From contig JAZNRE010000014.1 in the NCBI GenBank assembly GCA_045590535.1, positions 1 to 64,000 of the forward strand: a stretch of DNA of 64,000 bases, given 5' to 3'. This document shows, one piece after another, positions 8,338-17,859 of the stretch (the first letter of the stretch is position 1; the number at the start of each line of letters is the position of its first letter). This DNA is from UMGS755 sp045590535 (GTDB taxonomy: Bacteria > Bacillota > Clostridia > UBA1381 > UBA9506). The notes beneath the pieces are model-generated. The model searched no databases and was not told where the DNA came from. It saw only the letters and a program-made list of their open reading frames with translations. A program made the translations under genes and the position numbers.

Positions 8338-9992
8338 TGACCAAAGAACAAATATTAGCTTTACAAGACGAATCTGTATTTGGCAAAGATTTATATAAGT
8401 ATGTTGAGTTTTGTTCTTGGGCTCGTTGGTATCCTGACCTCTTTTTAGATTTAATAAAACCCGAAGTCGGTGGGATTAATTTACATTCAGACCAAAGGGT
8501 TTATCTACGCTGTATTATGCGTTTTGTTAGCATGTATGGAGTATTCCCACGAGGTTGGGGTAAGACCTACGATGAGGTTCTTGCTATGTACCTTGTATCT
8601 ATGTTCTTCCCCGGAATCGATTTGGCTATGACGGCTCAGACAAAAGAGAACGCTGCCGAGCTTATAAAGGACAAGCATAATGAAATTATGAAGCACTTCC
8701 CTATGCTCGAAAACGAAATTGAAGGCAGAGTTAAATTTGCTAAGGGCGATGCCGAAGTTAGATTTAAGTCTGATAGTAAGATTGATAATCTTGCCAATGC
8801 ACAAACATCTAAAGGTCAGAGACGTAAAAGAATTAATATAGAAGAGTCTGCGTTGCTTAACGATGCAATGTTTCAAGATGCCTTAAAACCGATTGTTGAA
8901 GTTCCGAGATATACAGTAGGAAAGCTTGGGGTTGTTGACCCACAGGAATTAAATCAGCAAATCAACTTCTTTACCACTTCTGGATTTAGGGGTAGCGATG
9001 AATTTCAAAGAAGTGTCAAAATGTACAATGGCATGGTTAATCTTTCTGGCGAAATGGTGTTAGGTTCTTCTTGGTTTTTGGCTTGTTGGTATGGGCGTGG
9101 TAGTTCAAAGAGCCAAATACTTAAAAAGAAAAAAGAGATGTCACCCATCGCATTCGCACAGAACTATGAATCCAAATGGGTTGGTTGTGCCGATAGTGCG
9201 TTGGTAAATATAAATAAACTTATGAATTGTCGCTCATTGACTTCTACGCAAAAAGAAGCAAAGGGCGATGAAGAATTTTATTTAGGCGTGGACGTTGCAC
9301 GTTCACAAAATACAAACAATAACCAATCTTCGGTTGTTGTAGCAAAGGTAAAAAGAAACAAAGATAAAACAAAAATTATCTCTGTTGATATTGTAAATAT
9401 AATAAACATTCCAAATATTATGAACTTTACCGCACAGGCTTGTATTATCAAAAAGATTAAAAAGAGATACAACGCTCAGGCGGTTATAATGGATGGAAAC
9501 GGGCTCGGAGCTGGGCTTATTGATGAATGTCTGAAAGAAAGTTTCGACCCGATAACAAATGAGTCTTTAGGGTGCTGGGATACCATCAATGATGATAATA
9601 TGCCAGAATTGCCCGATGAGGCTGAAAAGATACTCTATAACCTTAAAGCACAGTCCGTACAGAGTAAAGTTGTTACCAACTTTATTGATATGGTTGATAG
9701 CGAAAAACTCAGATTGTTATGTAATAAGCAGTTAAACGATTTCACTATTGCTGAACAAGATGATTTTGACAACGAAGTTGCACCATTTGTTCAAACCGAC
9801 TGCTTATTTGAAGAAGTTGCTAACTTAAAACTTAAGCAGTTACCGAGTGGCGGCGTAACAATTGAAAAGGTTGTTAAAAAACTGGACAAAGACCGTGTTT
9901 CGGCTTTGATCTACGTGCTATGGTACATAAACGAATACTGTAAGGATGCCTATGTTCAAACAGAATATGAATATGGAGTTTTTATTAACTAA
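8337..9992 (+). CDS. terL: Terminase large subunit
   Basis: DNA-packaging motor: an ATPase that pumps DNA into the prohead and a nuclease that cuts concatemers. Walker A is PRGWGKT (residues 71-77). Walker B is near INIEESA, with the catalytic acidic pair. The C-terminal RNase-H-like nuclease begins with YLGVDVARSQ and its metal-binding Asp, with further acidic residues in VIMDGNGLGAG. The 551-aa length is normal. It is followed after 14 nt and a strong AAAGGAGG SD by the portal gene, the standard packaging order. Confidence 0.93.
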   Translation: MTKEQILALQDESVFGKDLYKYVEFCSWARWYPDLFLDLIKPEVGGINLHSDQRVYLRCIMRFVSMYGVFPRGWGKTYDEVLAMYLVSMFFPGIDLAMTAQTKENAAELIKDKHNEIMKHFPMLENEIEGRVKFAKGDAEVRFKSDSKIDNLANAQTSKGQRRKRINIEESALLNDAMFQDALKPIVEVPRYTVGKLGVVDPQELNQQINFFTTSGFRGSDEFQRSVKMYNGMVNLSGEMVLGSSWFLACWYGRGSSKSQILKKKKEMSPIAFAQNYESKWVGCADSALVNINKLMNCRSLTSTQKEAKGDEEFYLGVDVARSQNTNNNQSSVVVAKVKRNKDKTKIISVDIVNIINIPNIMNFTAQACIIKKIKKRYNAQAVIMDGNGLGAGLIDECLKESFDPITNESLGCWDTINDDNMPELPDEAEKILYNLKAQSVQSKVVTNFIDMVDSEKLRLLCNKQLNDFTIAEQDDFDNEVAPFVQTDCLFEEVANLKLKQLPSGGVTIEKVVKKLDKDRVSALIYVLWYINEYCKDAYVQTEYEYGVFIN

Positions 9993-10006
9993 GAAAGGAG
10001 GGCAAT

Positions 10007-11590
10007 ATGTCAGAAGAAATTAAAAACCAAGAGGCTACGCCCTCTAAAGAATATGAGTTTAATTCGTATGTAGCTAATGGAGTTAGCGACTCTTTGTTTT
10101 GGTCAAGTGTATATGACTACTTTGACAAAGACGAAATTGAGTCGGTTCTTAGAGACCCGATAGCAAATCATGAGACCGCTATTCGATTATCAAACTTTGT
10201 TTATACAAAGAATGGTATGGTTGGCAACTCAATTGATTATCAAACATCGTTAATGACTTTAGACCGTGTTGTAACATCGAAAATACCGTCTAAAAAGATG
10301 AATAAATCTCGAAAAGAAAAAGCTGAGTACAACAAAGAATTGATGCTTGCAACTCTTGATAAGATTGATGACAAGGCTGTTATTCGAGATGGGCTGTTCA
10401 CTGATATGGTCGATGGTATTGCATTCCGGTATTTTGAAACCAAAAGAAAACCAGTTGATAAAACTAAATTTCTATCGGATTACGATGTCAGCACGATAAC
10501 CGAAATTAACAGTTTAAATGATGTTGGGGTAAATGCAACTGTTATTACCTTGCCTTGGGAATATACAAAAATTGTAGGTAAAAAGAATGGTCGCTATGTG
10601 CTGGCGTTTAATCTTGACTACTTTAATAATTTCGCGGACGGAACTCTTGAAAATAAACTCAAGAAGATGCCACAAGAGATTGTTGACGGTTATCATAAAA
10701 AGAACCGCAAGCAATGGCTTGTTCTCGATAACGATAAGACAATGTGTGTAAAAATCAAATGTAAAGATTCGGAGCCTTGGGGTCGTAGTGCTATTATCTC
10801 TGCCCTATCTGATGTCTTATACAAGGATTATTTTACAGATGCAAAAAGAAGTGTTCTTGATGAGGTTTGTAATAAAATCTTATATCAGGTATTTCCAGAA
10901 AATCGTCAGGGCACAGGTTCTACACTTAATAAGATTCAGCAAGAAACTCAGCACAACGCATTGAAGCAAGCTATTGCCAATAAAAACAGTCGTGGTGGTA
11001 CAAGTTTTGTGTCGTTGGCGGCTGGAACTAAACTTGACAGCGTTGACACTTCTACATCTATATTCGATGAGAAAAACGAGTCAAACCTTAACAACGACAT
11101 CGCTTGTGATATGGGTGTATCGGCAGCGTTGATTGGTGCCGTTGCAACAGGTAGTTATGCGGCTGGTAGTCAGAATATAGAAATGATTACATCGCAGTTG
11201 TATGAGTGGATTTGCAAATGGAAAAAGGAATTGGTCCATGTAATCAATGCGAATATCATTAGGGACAAAAAGAACCCTGTTGATATATATTATTTCCCCA
11301 CTTCTTTTGTTAATAGAAAACAATTCTTCGAGATGATGAAGATTTTGTACAGTGAAGCATCCGGCTCGTTGACCTTCTTAATTGCGAGCGCTGGTGTTGA
11401 CCCAGATGTTTATTATGCTACTATGGATAGCGAAATCGAAAGTGGTATATTCGAGAAGTACAAGCCGCATCAAACCTCGTACACTATGTCCGCAAAGGAT
11501 ACAAACAATGTCGGAGGCAGACCAACAGGTGATAATCCTGACCAAAATAAAGGTGGAAATATGTTGCCGAGTCCATCTGACAATACATAA
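10007..11590 (+). CDS. Portal protein
   Basis: Assigned by its place between terL and the protease/scaffold/capsid genes, its 527-aa length, and its mixed helical composition with a Gly/Asn/Pro-rich disordered tail (NVGGRPTGDNPDQNKGG). SPWGRS-like and YFPTSF segments fit portal clip and crown regions only loosely. The portal dodecamer forms the DNA entry channel and docks the terminase. The first ATG after AAAGGAGG is used. A hairpin with a U-run follows 11 nt after the stop. Confidence 0.8.
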   Translation: MSEEIKNQEATPSKEYEFNSYVANGVSDSLFWSSVYDYFDKDEIESVLRDPIANHETAIRLSNFVYTKNGMVGNSIDYQTSLMTLDRVVTSKIPSKKMNKSRKEKAEYNKELMLATLDKIDDKAVIRDGLFTDMVDGIAFRYFETKRKPVDKTKFLSDYDVSTITEINSLNDVGVNATVITLPWEYTKIVGKKNGRYVLAFNLDYFNNFADGTLENKLKKMPQEIVDGYHKKNRKQWLVLDNDKTMCVKIKCKDSEPWGRSAIISALSDVLYKDYFTDAKRSVLDEVCNKILYQVFPENRQGTGSTLNKIQQETQHNALKQAIANKNSRGGTSFVSLAAGTKLDSVDTSTSIFDEKNESNLNNDIACDMGVSAALIGAVATGSYAAGSQNIEMITSQLYEWICKWKKELVHVINANIIRDKKNPVDIYYFPTSFVNRKQFFEMMKILYSEASGSLTFLIASAGVDPDVYYATMDSEIESGIFEKYKPHQTSYTMSAKDTNNVGGRPTGDNPDQNKGGNMLPSPSDNT

Positions 11591-11601
11591 TTCAATAATT
11601 A

Positions 11602-11630
11602 GAGAGTCGCGAGATATCGGCTCTCTTTTT
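11602..11630 (+). terminator. Hairpin plus U-run after the portal gene
   Basis: GAGAGTCG (11602-11609) pairs with CGGCTCTC (11618-11625), followed by TTTTT. It is almost the same sequence as the hairpin at 5102 (shared ATATCGGCTCTC), so the element itself has been copied within the phage. Confidence 0.7.
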
Positions 11631-11660
11631 ATATATTCAAAACCAAAGGAGGATTTAGTT

Positions 11661-12812
11661 ATGAATAAAGTCCTCGAAATGAGCAAGCGAATGTCCAAGG
11701 GTGGTCGCAAGCGAATAAGAATGGTTTTATTAACCATCCACAAAGATGGAGAAATGAACAAGAATGGTATTACTTGGGAGGAGCAAAATGTTCTTAAAAA
11801 CTTAGAAAGCATTAAAAATATACCGATTTGTGCCACCTTTATAGATGAAGATAAAACTATATTATTTGACCACGGCTACACAGAAACAGTTGAGTTGGAT
11901 GACGGAAAATCAGAACCCTTATTCAATAATTCTGAAGTTGTTGGAACCATAGAAAAAGCTAAAATAGAAGATTTAGAGATTGATGGCGAAGTAAGACGTG
12001 TTCTCGTTGGATACGGTTATTTATACTGTCAAAGATATTTTGCTTTATGCGAAAAACTTATGGAAGACATTGCGGTGTCATCTGTTAAATCGTCTATTGA
12101 GGTTATGGGTAAAGAGGAAAACAACAGTAAGATTGTATATGATGGCGGCTACAAAGAAAAAGGACGAAAACCCTCGTCTTTTGATTTTAGTGCCACTTGT
12201 TTATTAGGGGTTGAAGAAGCTGACGACTCTTGTTATGTCTTGGAAGTCGCTGAAAATCAAAATAAGGAGGAACAAAAAACCATGGGTGAAAAAGAAATGC
12301 GTGAACTCATTACCTCTGTTATTACAGAGACTAACAGCAAGAATGATGAGTTAAACACAAAAATCGAAGAGTTAAATTCGACTATTGAATCTAAAGATGC
12401 CGAAATCAAAGAGCTTAACGATAAAGTTAATGCAAACGCTGATGCCGACAAAGAAAAGGATGAAAAAATCGAAGAGCTCACAAAGAAAAATGAAGAACTT
12501 GAAAAGGAACTTAATGAGTGTAAAAAAGCAGAAAAGAAAGCTGCTCTCGATAAGGCAATTGGGGAGTTCTCAGAGGACGAGCAGAAATATGCCGAAAGCG
12601 AAATTAACTCTTTTAGGGAAAATCCGCTTGAAGGTGATATTGACGCCGTAGTTAACGCTATTCATGCCGGTATTGGTCGTGCTTCTAAGAAAGCTGAGGC
12701 TGATGCTAAAGTAGCAGAGCAGAATGCTAAAAAAGAAGACGCTGATTTAGACATATTCTCAGAAGTTAATTCTGCTGAAGATGAGTCAAATGAAGATGTA
12801 AATATTTTTTAA
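11661..12812 (+). CDS. Prohead protease-scaffold fusion (capsid maturation)
   Basis: The open frame extends upstream, but the likely start is ATG 11661 behind AAAGGAGG. The first ~200 residues are a compact alpha/beta domain (SKRMSKGGRKRIRMVLLT, VKSSIEVMGKEENN, SFDFSATCLLGVEEAD) fitting a phage capsid-maturation protease, although the catalytic residues cannot be named with certainty. After residue 207 it becomes a long coiled coil (NTKIEELNSTIESKDAEIKE) with an acidic tail, typical of scaffolding proteins. A separate translation start for the scaffold part lies inside (next entry). Position between portal and capsid genes supports the role. Confidence 0.7.
   Translation: MNKVLEMSKRMSKGGRKRIRMVLLTIHKDGEMNKNGITWEEQNVLKNLESIKNIPICATFIDEDKTILFDHGYTETVELDDGKSEPLFNNSEVVGTIEKAKIEDLEIDGEVRRVLVGYGYLYCQRYFALCEKLMEDIAVSSVKSSIEVMGKEENNSKIVYDGGYKEKGRKPSSFDFSATCLLGVEEADDSCYVLEVAENQNKEEQKTMGEKEMRELITSVITETNSKNDELNTKIEELNSTIESKDAEIKELNDKVNANADADKEKDEKIEELTKKNEELEKELNECKKAEKKAALDKAIGEFSEDEQKYAESEINSFRENPLEGDIDAVVNAIHAGIGRASKKAEADAKVAEQNAKKEDADLDIFSEVNSAEDESNEDVNIF
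12282..12812 (+). CDS. Nested in-frame scaffold protein
   Basis: ATG at 12282 is in frame with the protease gene (207 codons downstream of 11661) and is preceded by a perfect AAGGAGG at 12264-12270, 11 nt away, in the middle of coding sequence. Translation from here yields 176 residues, exactly the coiled-coil portion. Lambda C/Nu3 shows the same arrangement, where the internal product is the true scaffold. Direct evidence is limited to the SD and domain boundary. Confidence 0.55.
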   Translation: MGEKEMRELITSVITETNSKNDELNTKIEELNSTIESKDAEIKELNDKVNANADADKEKDEKIEELTKKNEELEKELNECKKAEKKAALDKAIGEFSEDEQKYAESEINSFRENPLEGDIDAVVNAIHAGIGRASKKAEADAKVAEQNAKKEDADLDIFSEVNSAEDESNEDVNIF

Positions 12813-12826
12813 GGAGGAAATAAGTA

Positions 12827-13225
12827 ATGATTAGATTTGAAAAACTTGCTTCTACAGAGAGCGTATATCCTTTCGTAGATGCCGTTGTTGCGGCTGATTA
12901 TAAGAATGGTACATTCGGTACTATTGCTGATGGCACATTTACTTCTGGTGCTGGTTTTATGGCTATTATGCAGGTTGAGGACGGAGATGCAGCTAAGACT
13001 GCTGATTACACAATCCTTGCTGGCAAGCACGCAAGAATTGCAGACTTCTCTAAAGTAGATGGTCACGTTGTTAATATCACAAAAGACCAGCTTCCTGAAA
13101 CATACAAGGTTGGCGACAAGCTTGTTGGTAATGGTGCTACTTACACAGTTGGCGAAGCAGCTAATGAATGCTTTGAAGTAATTGAAGTTATGCCTTATGG
13201 CGTAAGAGCTACTGTTGTAGCCTAA
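12827..13225 (+). CDS. Head decoration-like protein
   Basis: A 132-residue, beta-rich, Gly/Ala/Val-dominated protein (GTIADGTFTSGAGFM, VGDKLVGNGATYTVGEA) with SD AAGGAGG, directly upstream of the major capsid gene. Capsid-stabilising decoration proteins of the lambda gpD type occupy this place and have similar size and composition. No diagnostic motif, so the call rests on context. Confidence 0.6.
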   Translation: MIRFEKLASTESVYPFVDAVVAADYKNGTFGTIADGTFTSGAGFMAIMQVEDGDAAKTADYTILAGKHARIADFSKVDGHVVNITKDQLPETYKVGDKLVGNGATYTVGEAANECFEVIEVMPYGVRATVVA

Positions 13226-13251
13226 TCTAAAGAAACGGAGGAATTATAGTA

Positions 13252-14358
13252 ATGAGTTATTCTTTTGAATTAAATAACGCAAGAAATGATGCAACATTTG
13301 CTACAGGAAAGATTCACGAGAAGTCACCTGTCGTAGAAGTATTTAGTGCAATGGTTGACGGTAGCGACCTTTCTAAGTTTGGCAAACATGCTGATGCGTC
13401 TGCAAACTATATTAAAAAGTTGGGTGAAAGAGCACAGGCTGGCGATATCTCTGCAATTTCTGAAATCAACGAAATCAGAAAATTTGCTATTCAGCCTAAA
13501 CTTTTACAGGAAATCAAACTGCTTGGTCTTTTTGGCTCTTACAAGCCTCTTGGCTGGAACGAGACAGCAGAACTTGAAACTATTACATATGAGAATGTAA
13601 GAAGTGACATTCAGGCTGAAGGTCAGGATGTTTCCACTGCATTCGCAAGAAAGGATAAGAAACCTCTTGCTCCTATCACAATTTCTGCTGGTCACAAGGC
13701 AAACTATCGTGAACTTGCTCTTGGTGATATGACTACAGAAAACACTCTTAAGGGCGAAGTTACAAAGGAAATGAGAAATAAAGCTGCTCTTTATGTTATT
13801 GAAACGGTTTACAAGGCTGTTGAAGAAGCTAAGGGTGTTAAATATTTCTATGAACATGCAGGTCTTGAAAAGACAAGTGTTGACGAATTGCTTACAAAGA
13901 TTAGACGTTATGGTAAACCTAATGTTCATGCTGATTATGCTGTACTTGCACAGTTCATTCCTTGGATTGGCTATGCTGGTACAATCGGTGCTAACGCTGT
14001 AACAGGTGTTTCTCAGAAACTTCTTGATGAAATCGCAGACAACGGCATCGTAGGTTCTTACAACGGCGCAGTTCTTTCTGAAATTGCAAATGGTTACAAC
14101 TTCAATAAGCTTACTGCTGATGGTACAAACTACGATACTATCCTTCCTGCTGGTCTTGGATTCGTAACACCCGCTGCTCCTATTGGTGGTGTTGCTCCTG
14201 TTCAGACATTCAGCATTGGCGGTATGACTTCTATGAGTGGTAACAATGTTGCTACAGGCGAAGTTCTTACTCGTTATGACCTTAAGATTGCTGCTGGTGT
14301 TGCAGATCCTTCTGCTATCGCTGTAATCAACGACACAAACCTTAGCACAATTGCCTAA
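13252..14358 (+). CDS. Major capsid protein
   Basis: The 368-aa product follows the scaffold and decoration genes and is the expected size. Codon use is visibly biased (repeated CTT, GAA, AAG, GCT), as for a very abundant protein, and SD AGGAGG is strong. Segments such as LGLFGSYKPLGWNETAELET, an acidic loop and a long Gly/Ala-rich C-terminal half are compatible with an HK97-like shell protein, but the fold is inferred. Its stop is followed after about 20 nt by a strong hairpin with a U-run, which would set a boundary for a high-abundance transcript. Confidence 0.8.
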   Translation: MSYSFELNNARNDATFATGKIHEKSPVVEVFSAMVDGSDLSKFGKHADASANYIKKLGERAQAGDISAISEINEIRKFAIQPKLLQEIKLLGLFGSYKPLGWNETAELETITYENVRSDIQAEGQDVSTAFARKDKKPLAPITISAGHKANYRELALGDMTTENTLKGEVTKEMRNKAALYVIETVYKAVEEAKGVKYFYEHAGLEKTSVDELLTKIRRYGKPNVHADYAVLAQFIPWIGYAGTIGANAVTGVSQKLLDEIADNGIVGSYNGAVLSEIANGYNFNKLTADGTNYDTILPAGLGFVTPAAPIGGVAPVQTFSIGGMTSMSGNNVATGEVLTRYDLKIAAGVADPSAIAVINDTNLSTIA

Positions 14359-14377
14359 TCTTATTTAGTTGAATAAT

Positions 14378-14412
14378 GAGAGTGGTTGAGCTTCCTCTTC
14401 CACTCTCTTTTT
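14378..14412 (+). terminator. Hairpin plus U-run after the capsid gene
   Basis: GAGAGTGG (14378-14385) pairs perfectly with CCACTCTC (14400-14407) and is followed by TTTTT. It lies between the capsid gene and the next small gene. Confidence 0.75.
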
Positions 14413-14429
14413 AAAGGAAAATTAGTTGT

Positions 14430-14615
14430 ATGGAAAATAAGTATTTTTACTGTTATTCTGATAGATTACATTTCTTTCTTCATTCTTTGAAATTTAGATA
14501 CGTGTCTATTGGAACAAACGAAAACACAAACAAAAAATATTGGACTTATGAGAAATCGGGTATGCTTGACTCCGCTATTGAGTTGTATAACACGATAAAA
14601 CATAAGTTCTATTAA
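14430..14615 (+). CDS. Small phage protein, unknown
   Basis: 61 residues, aromatic-rich (YFYCYSDRLHFFLHSLKFRY, then a basic and Asn-rich middle). Weak SD AAAGGAAA. The Y/F-rich beta-strand pattern looks like a small globular fold. It lies just after the capsid terminator, where host RNA polymerase transcription would be weak. No function can be assigned. Confidence 0.55.
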   Translation: MENKYFYCYSDRLHFFLHSLKFRYVSIGTNENTNKKYWTYEKSGMLDSAIELYNTIKHKFY

Positions 14616-14649
14616 TTGTTAAATTTAAAATAGTTGAAAGGAATTTATT

Positions 14650-15126
14650 ATGTCAGAAAAATTAAACATGGATGAGAAAATTACAATATTCAATATTGCT
14701 CCTTGGAATGTAGCGTTCCCTAATCTTACAACGCATGGTGGCACATCAATTCAGCCTAATGCGAGAACAAGAATTAGACGTGAAGAAGTTATTGAACAGG
14801 TTAGTGCCGGGAATAAACTTTTGGCGGGTCTGGATGAATATGGGTCTCACGCTACTATCATCATCGAAGACGAAGAAACAAGAAAGTATCTTGAATTCGA
14901 TTCCGAAGATGGTAAGAGAACACAGAATGTTATCACAAAAGATAAGGTTCTTAAATGGTTTGATTTAAAAACTGATAATGCTTTTGAAAAGAATATTCGT
15001 GAGAATGTAAAGACAAGAGCTGAGAAGCAGTATCTTTTGAAGGTTATTAAAGACCTTAAGATTGATGCACATAGCAAAATTGCATTCTGTCAGGAATATT
15101 GTAAGTTTTCACTCAGAGGAATATAA
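14650..15126 (+). CDS. Head-to-tail region protein, unknown
   Basis: 158 residues. The N-terminal half is beta-rich (KITIFNIAPWNVAFPNLTTH, then Arg-rich) and the C-terminal half helical and charged. It sits after the capsid gene and before the presumed head-completion genes, so it is likely structural or an accessory of the head. No motif recognised. Confidence 0.6.
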   Translation: MSEKLNMDEKITIFNIAPWNVAFPNLTTHGGTSIQPNARTRIRREEVIEQVSAGNKLLAGLDEYGSHATIIIEDEETRKYLEFDSEDGKRTQNVITKDKVLKWFDLKTDNAFEKNIRENVKTRAEKQYLLKVIKDLKIDAHSKIAFCQEYCKFSLRGI

Positions 15127-15140
15127 GAAAGAGGTGGGCT

Positions 15141-15530
15141 ATGGCTACACAATTTTCTGAAGTAATTGATAGTTTTCACTCTATCATTATGGATAAGCGA
15201 GAACTCCCCGAATCTTTGGAACTGATGTGGCTTAAAAAAGCGATAGCCGAGCTATCGGTTGAGACAAGCCCCATCGAATATACAGAAGAACTCGGTGAGT
15301 TTAATTCTGATATTGGTCAGTATGTAATTGACACTTTGGCACTCTTGATGAAATCTTATTATGTTGCAAGAGAAGTTTCGAGGAACAACAAGGTTGCAAG
15401 TATCGTCGGCAAAGATTTGTCAATTAACGGAACCAACGGATTGCAGAAATATTCAAAAGACGAATATGACACTATCAAAGTTGAAGTTTCAGAGATGATT
15501 GCTAATCTCACTAACCCGGACATTAATTAG
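15141..15530 (+). CDS. Head-tail connector-like protein
   Basis: 129 residues, all-helical and acidic. Four predicted helices (FSEVIDSFHSIIMDKRELPE, LMWLKKAIAELSVE and others) fit the size and composition of gp6/gp15-type adaptor proteins that dock under the portal. SD AAAGAGGTGG. The downstream gene begins 11 nt later. Assignment is by position and secondary structure only. Confidence 0.55.
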   Translation: MATQFSEVIDSFHSIIMDKRELPESLELMWLKKAIAELSVETSPIEYTEELGEFNSDIGQYVIDTLALLMKSYYVAREVSRNNKVASIVGKDLSINGTNGLQKYSKDEYDTIKVEVSEMIANLTNPDIN

Positions 15531-15541
15531 GAGGTGCTAGT

Positions 15542-16576
15542 ATGAAAGAATGGTATCTCATGAATAATCACAAGCCAAATACGGTGTCGGGTTATGAGGA
15601 CGATATTTTAACTGACTTTGCTCAAAGCAATTTTACTGATGTATTAGAGACTGCATTTTCGGATGCAGTTCTTTTATATAACCACGATTTGTCGGAGTGT
15701 AAAGAAATACGCTGTGTAATTCAAGGTAATTCGGCTGATACATATTTGAAGTCAATGGAGCGTGTTGCACTCTTCCCTATCGGTACTGTTAAGGCTGGTA
15801 TGTATATTTTCTTTGAGAATAGATATTGGCTTATTACAGGATATCCAAGTAGCAACAAGTCGTATGAAAAAGCCACAGTTAAACTTTGTCAATACAAGGT
15901 TAAGTGGCAGAATTCAGACGGAACTATTGTTGAAAGATGGGTAAGCACTCAATCAAGTTCAAAATACGATGATGGCTTAGAAGACAGCAACACTATGACT
16001 TTGACATCAGACAGTATTATGCTCTTGTTGCCTAACGATGATGAGAGTTTAACCTTAGATGGTAAACGTATCTTTATTGACAAGAAGAATCCGCCTAATA
16101 AGGTGTATTTGGTAAGTCGTGCCGACAGTGTTCTTTATGACTACGGCGAAGACCATGGTGGTATGTTCTGCTTTATAACCGAAAAGACAGAACTTAATGA
16201 GAGTACAGACCGACCAGACCTCGGTATTTGCGACTACATCTCCCCTACCGCTCCCGAAGAAGACGATAAAACGACAATTTTAAGTGGCACTATCACTGGA
16301 ACTATATCCGGTAATAAAAGCCTTAAAGTTGGCTTTAGTCGTACTTATACAGCGAATTTGGTTGACGAGGACAGTAATGTCGTTGAATGGTCTGACGATT
16401 TCAGTTGGAACATTCCTGATAGTACTGAGGTAACTTCGACTGTTAATGGTGGCGAGATTGAGTTGTTGGTTGAGGATGAGGATTTGGTTGACACATCCTT
16501 TGCTTTGCAGATACTCGATAATAAAGACGGCTCGGTTATAACTGAAATTACGATTACAGTAGTCGGTATGTTTTAG
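15542..16576 (+). CDS. Structural protein with C-terminal Ig-like domain
   Basis: 344 residues. The first ~235 residues are a mixed domain in the place of a head-closure or stopper protein. The last ~100 (from about SGTITGTISGNKSLKVG) read as an Ig-like beta-sandwich of the bacterial Ig type, with WSDDFSWNIPD and a terminal strand ITEITITVVG. Ig-like domains appended to phage structural proteins are thought to bind surface glycans weakly. Here one is fused to an internal connector-region gene, so it may instead be displayed at the neck. TTAGGAGGTG follows its stop and serves the next gene. Confidence 0.55.
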   Translation: MKEWYLMNNHKPNTVSGYEDDILTDFAQSNFTDVLETAFSDAVLLYNHDLSECKEIRCVIQGNSADTYLKSMERVALFPIGTVKAGMYIFFENRYWLITGYPSSNKSYEKATVKLCQYKVKWQNSDGTIVERWVSTQSSSKYDDGLEDSNTMTLTSDSIMLLLPNDDESLTLDGKRIFIDKKNPPNKVYLVSRADSVLYDYGEDHGGMFCFITEKTELNESTDRPDLGICDYISPTAPEEDDKTTILSGTITGTISGNKSLKVGFSRTYTANLVDEDSNVVEWSDDFSWNIPDSTEVTSTVNGGEIELLVEDEDLVDTSFALQILDNKDGSVITEITITVVGMF

Positions 16577-16589
16577 GAGGTGTTGACGA

Positions 16590-17078
16590 TTGGCTGAAGG
16601 CACAGTTTTAAAAGACATTGGTTCTTGCAAGCAGCGACTTTTAACAGCATTTGTCAACAACGACGACATATGCGAATTGCTGTTTAATAAAAAACCATAT
16701 ACAGAAGACGATGTTGAAAACCTTATGTATACACAGATATTCCCTTATTTATATACAGACGAGACGCAAACGGAAACGCTCGCTTATCTCTGTTTTGAGG
16801 TTGACATTCCAAGATGTTCATCAGGGACTATTAAAGATATGAAGATTATCATATGGGCTTATTGCCACAAGGATATTATGAGATATTCTAAAAAGGGACA
16901 TTACGGTACAAAAGTTGACATCCTTGCTGATATGGTTGAAAGACAATTGAGAGATTCTTATGATTTCGGCATAGGAAAGCCCGAATTGATTTCGGTTACT
17001 AACTTCTTCCCTAATAACAAGTATTATGGCAGAGCATTGGTTTACAACGTGCCGGAATTTAAGGTTAAGGAGGTTTAA
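16590..17078 (+). CDS. Tail-completion or head-closure protein
   Basis: 162 residues from TTG 16590 behind AGGAGG (16575-16580). Alpha/beta pattern with DIGSCKQRLLTAFVNNDDIC and a strand-rich middle (TLAYLCFEVDIP, DMKIIIWAYCHKDIM). Position between connector and tail-tube genes fits a tail-terminator or neck protein. No diagnostic residue. Confidence 0.5.
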   Translation: MAEGTVLKDIGSCKQRLLTAFVNNDDICELLFNKKPYTEDDVENLMYTQIFPYLYTDETQTETLAYLCFEVDIPRCSSGTIKDMKIIIWAYCHKDIMRYSKKGHYGTKVDILADMVERQLRDSYDFGIGKPELISVTNFFPNNKYYGRALVYNVPEFKVKEV

Positions 17079-17082
17079 CAAT

Positions 17083-17859
17083 TTGACCTCTTATACAGAT
17101 TTTGATTATTTATGCGACGAGCTGTTTTTTGTGCAAGGCATAGGACATCTTAAATGTCCAACATTAAGAGATATACGTAAGATTACACACAATCTGTTTA
17201 TCCTTTATATAAATATCGCCTCATCTACTCCAGAAAATTATTTTAAGTTGTGTGGTAAAGAAGAAGAATATAATGCTTTGTCAGAGAGTGAAAAAGAACA
17301 ACTATCATTGTTTACTTTGCTCTTATATGGTAATACAAGTGTTCTTATGGGACTAATATCGACTTTTGTTGCTGACGAAGTTCTGTTTGATAAAGATAAC
17401 CTTTTCTTTGTATTATGTAATGGCGAAGGTGAAAACAGAAAACAGATTGGAGTTATTAACAACGATAATTTTGATGAGTTTAGGAACGAAGTATTAAAAA
17501 TACTTGGCATGAAACAGATTGAAACGAAGAAGCCAAAATATAAAACGGAACGGGCAAGACTTCTTGCTGAAAAGATTAAAAAGGCAAAAGCACAATTGCC
17601 AAAAACGGCGAGATATGATGAAAATATGTCACTTGATAATATGATTAAAAAATATTGCACACATAATAAAGTTGGTATCAATATTTTAAATGTTTGGGAT
17701 ATGACATATTATCAATTTATGCATATGTTTAACGAGTATTGTAATGGCAGACAGTGTGATTATAGTGATATGATAGCTGCCAACACATTTTCTTATAAAG
17801 AAGCATCTGATTACAAATCAATGCTTTGGATGGAAAAATTAAACAACAACACTGATTAA
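17083..17859 (+). CDS. Phage neck/tail-region protein, unknown
   Basis: 258 residues from TTG 17083; AAGGAGG at 17067-17073 decides this start over the longer upstream frame. Predominantly helical with a basic middle (KPKYKTERARLLAEKIKKAK) and a C-terminal YYQFMHMFNEY, which resembles the tail-assembly chaperone region of other phages, though the usual place of a chaperone is after the tube gene. Its stop overlaps the base of the next hairpin. Unknown. Confidence 0.5.
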   Translation: MTSYTDFDYLCDELFFVQGIGHLKCPTLRDIRKITHNLFILYINIASSTPENYFKLCGKEEEYNALSESEKEQLSLFTLLLYGNTSVLMGLISTFVADEVLFDKDNLFFVLCNGEGENRKQIGVINNDNFDEFRNEVLKILGMKQIETKKPKYKTERARLLAEKIKKAKAQLPKTARYDENMSLDNMIKKYCTHNKVGINILNVWDMTYYQFMHMFNEYCNGRQCDYSDMIAANTFSYKEASDYKSMLWMEKLNNNTD

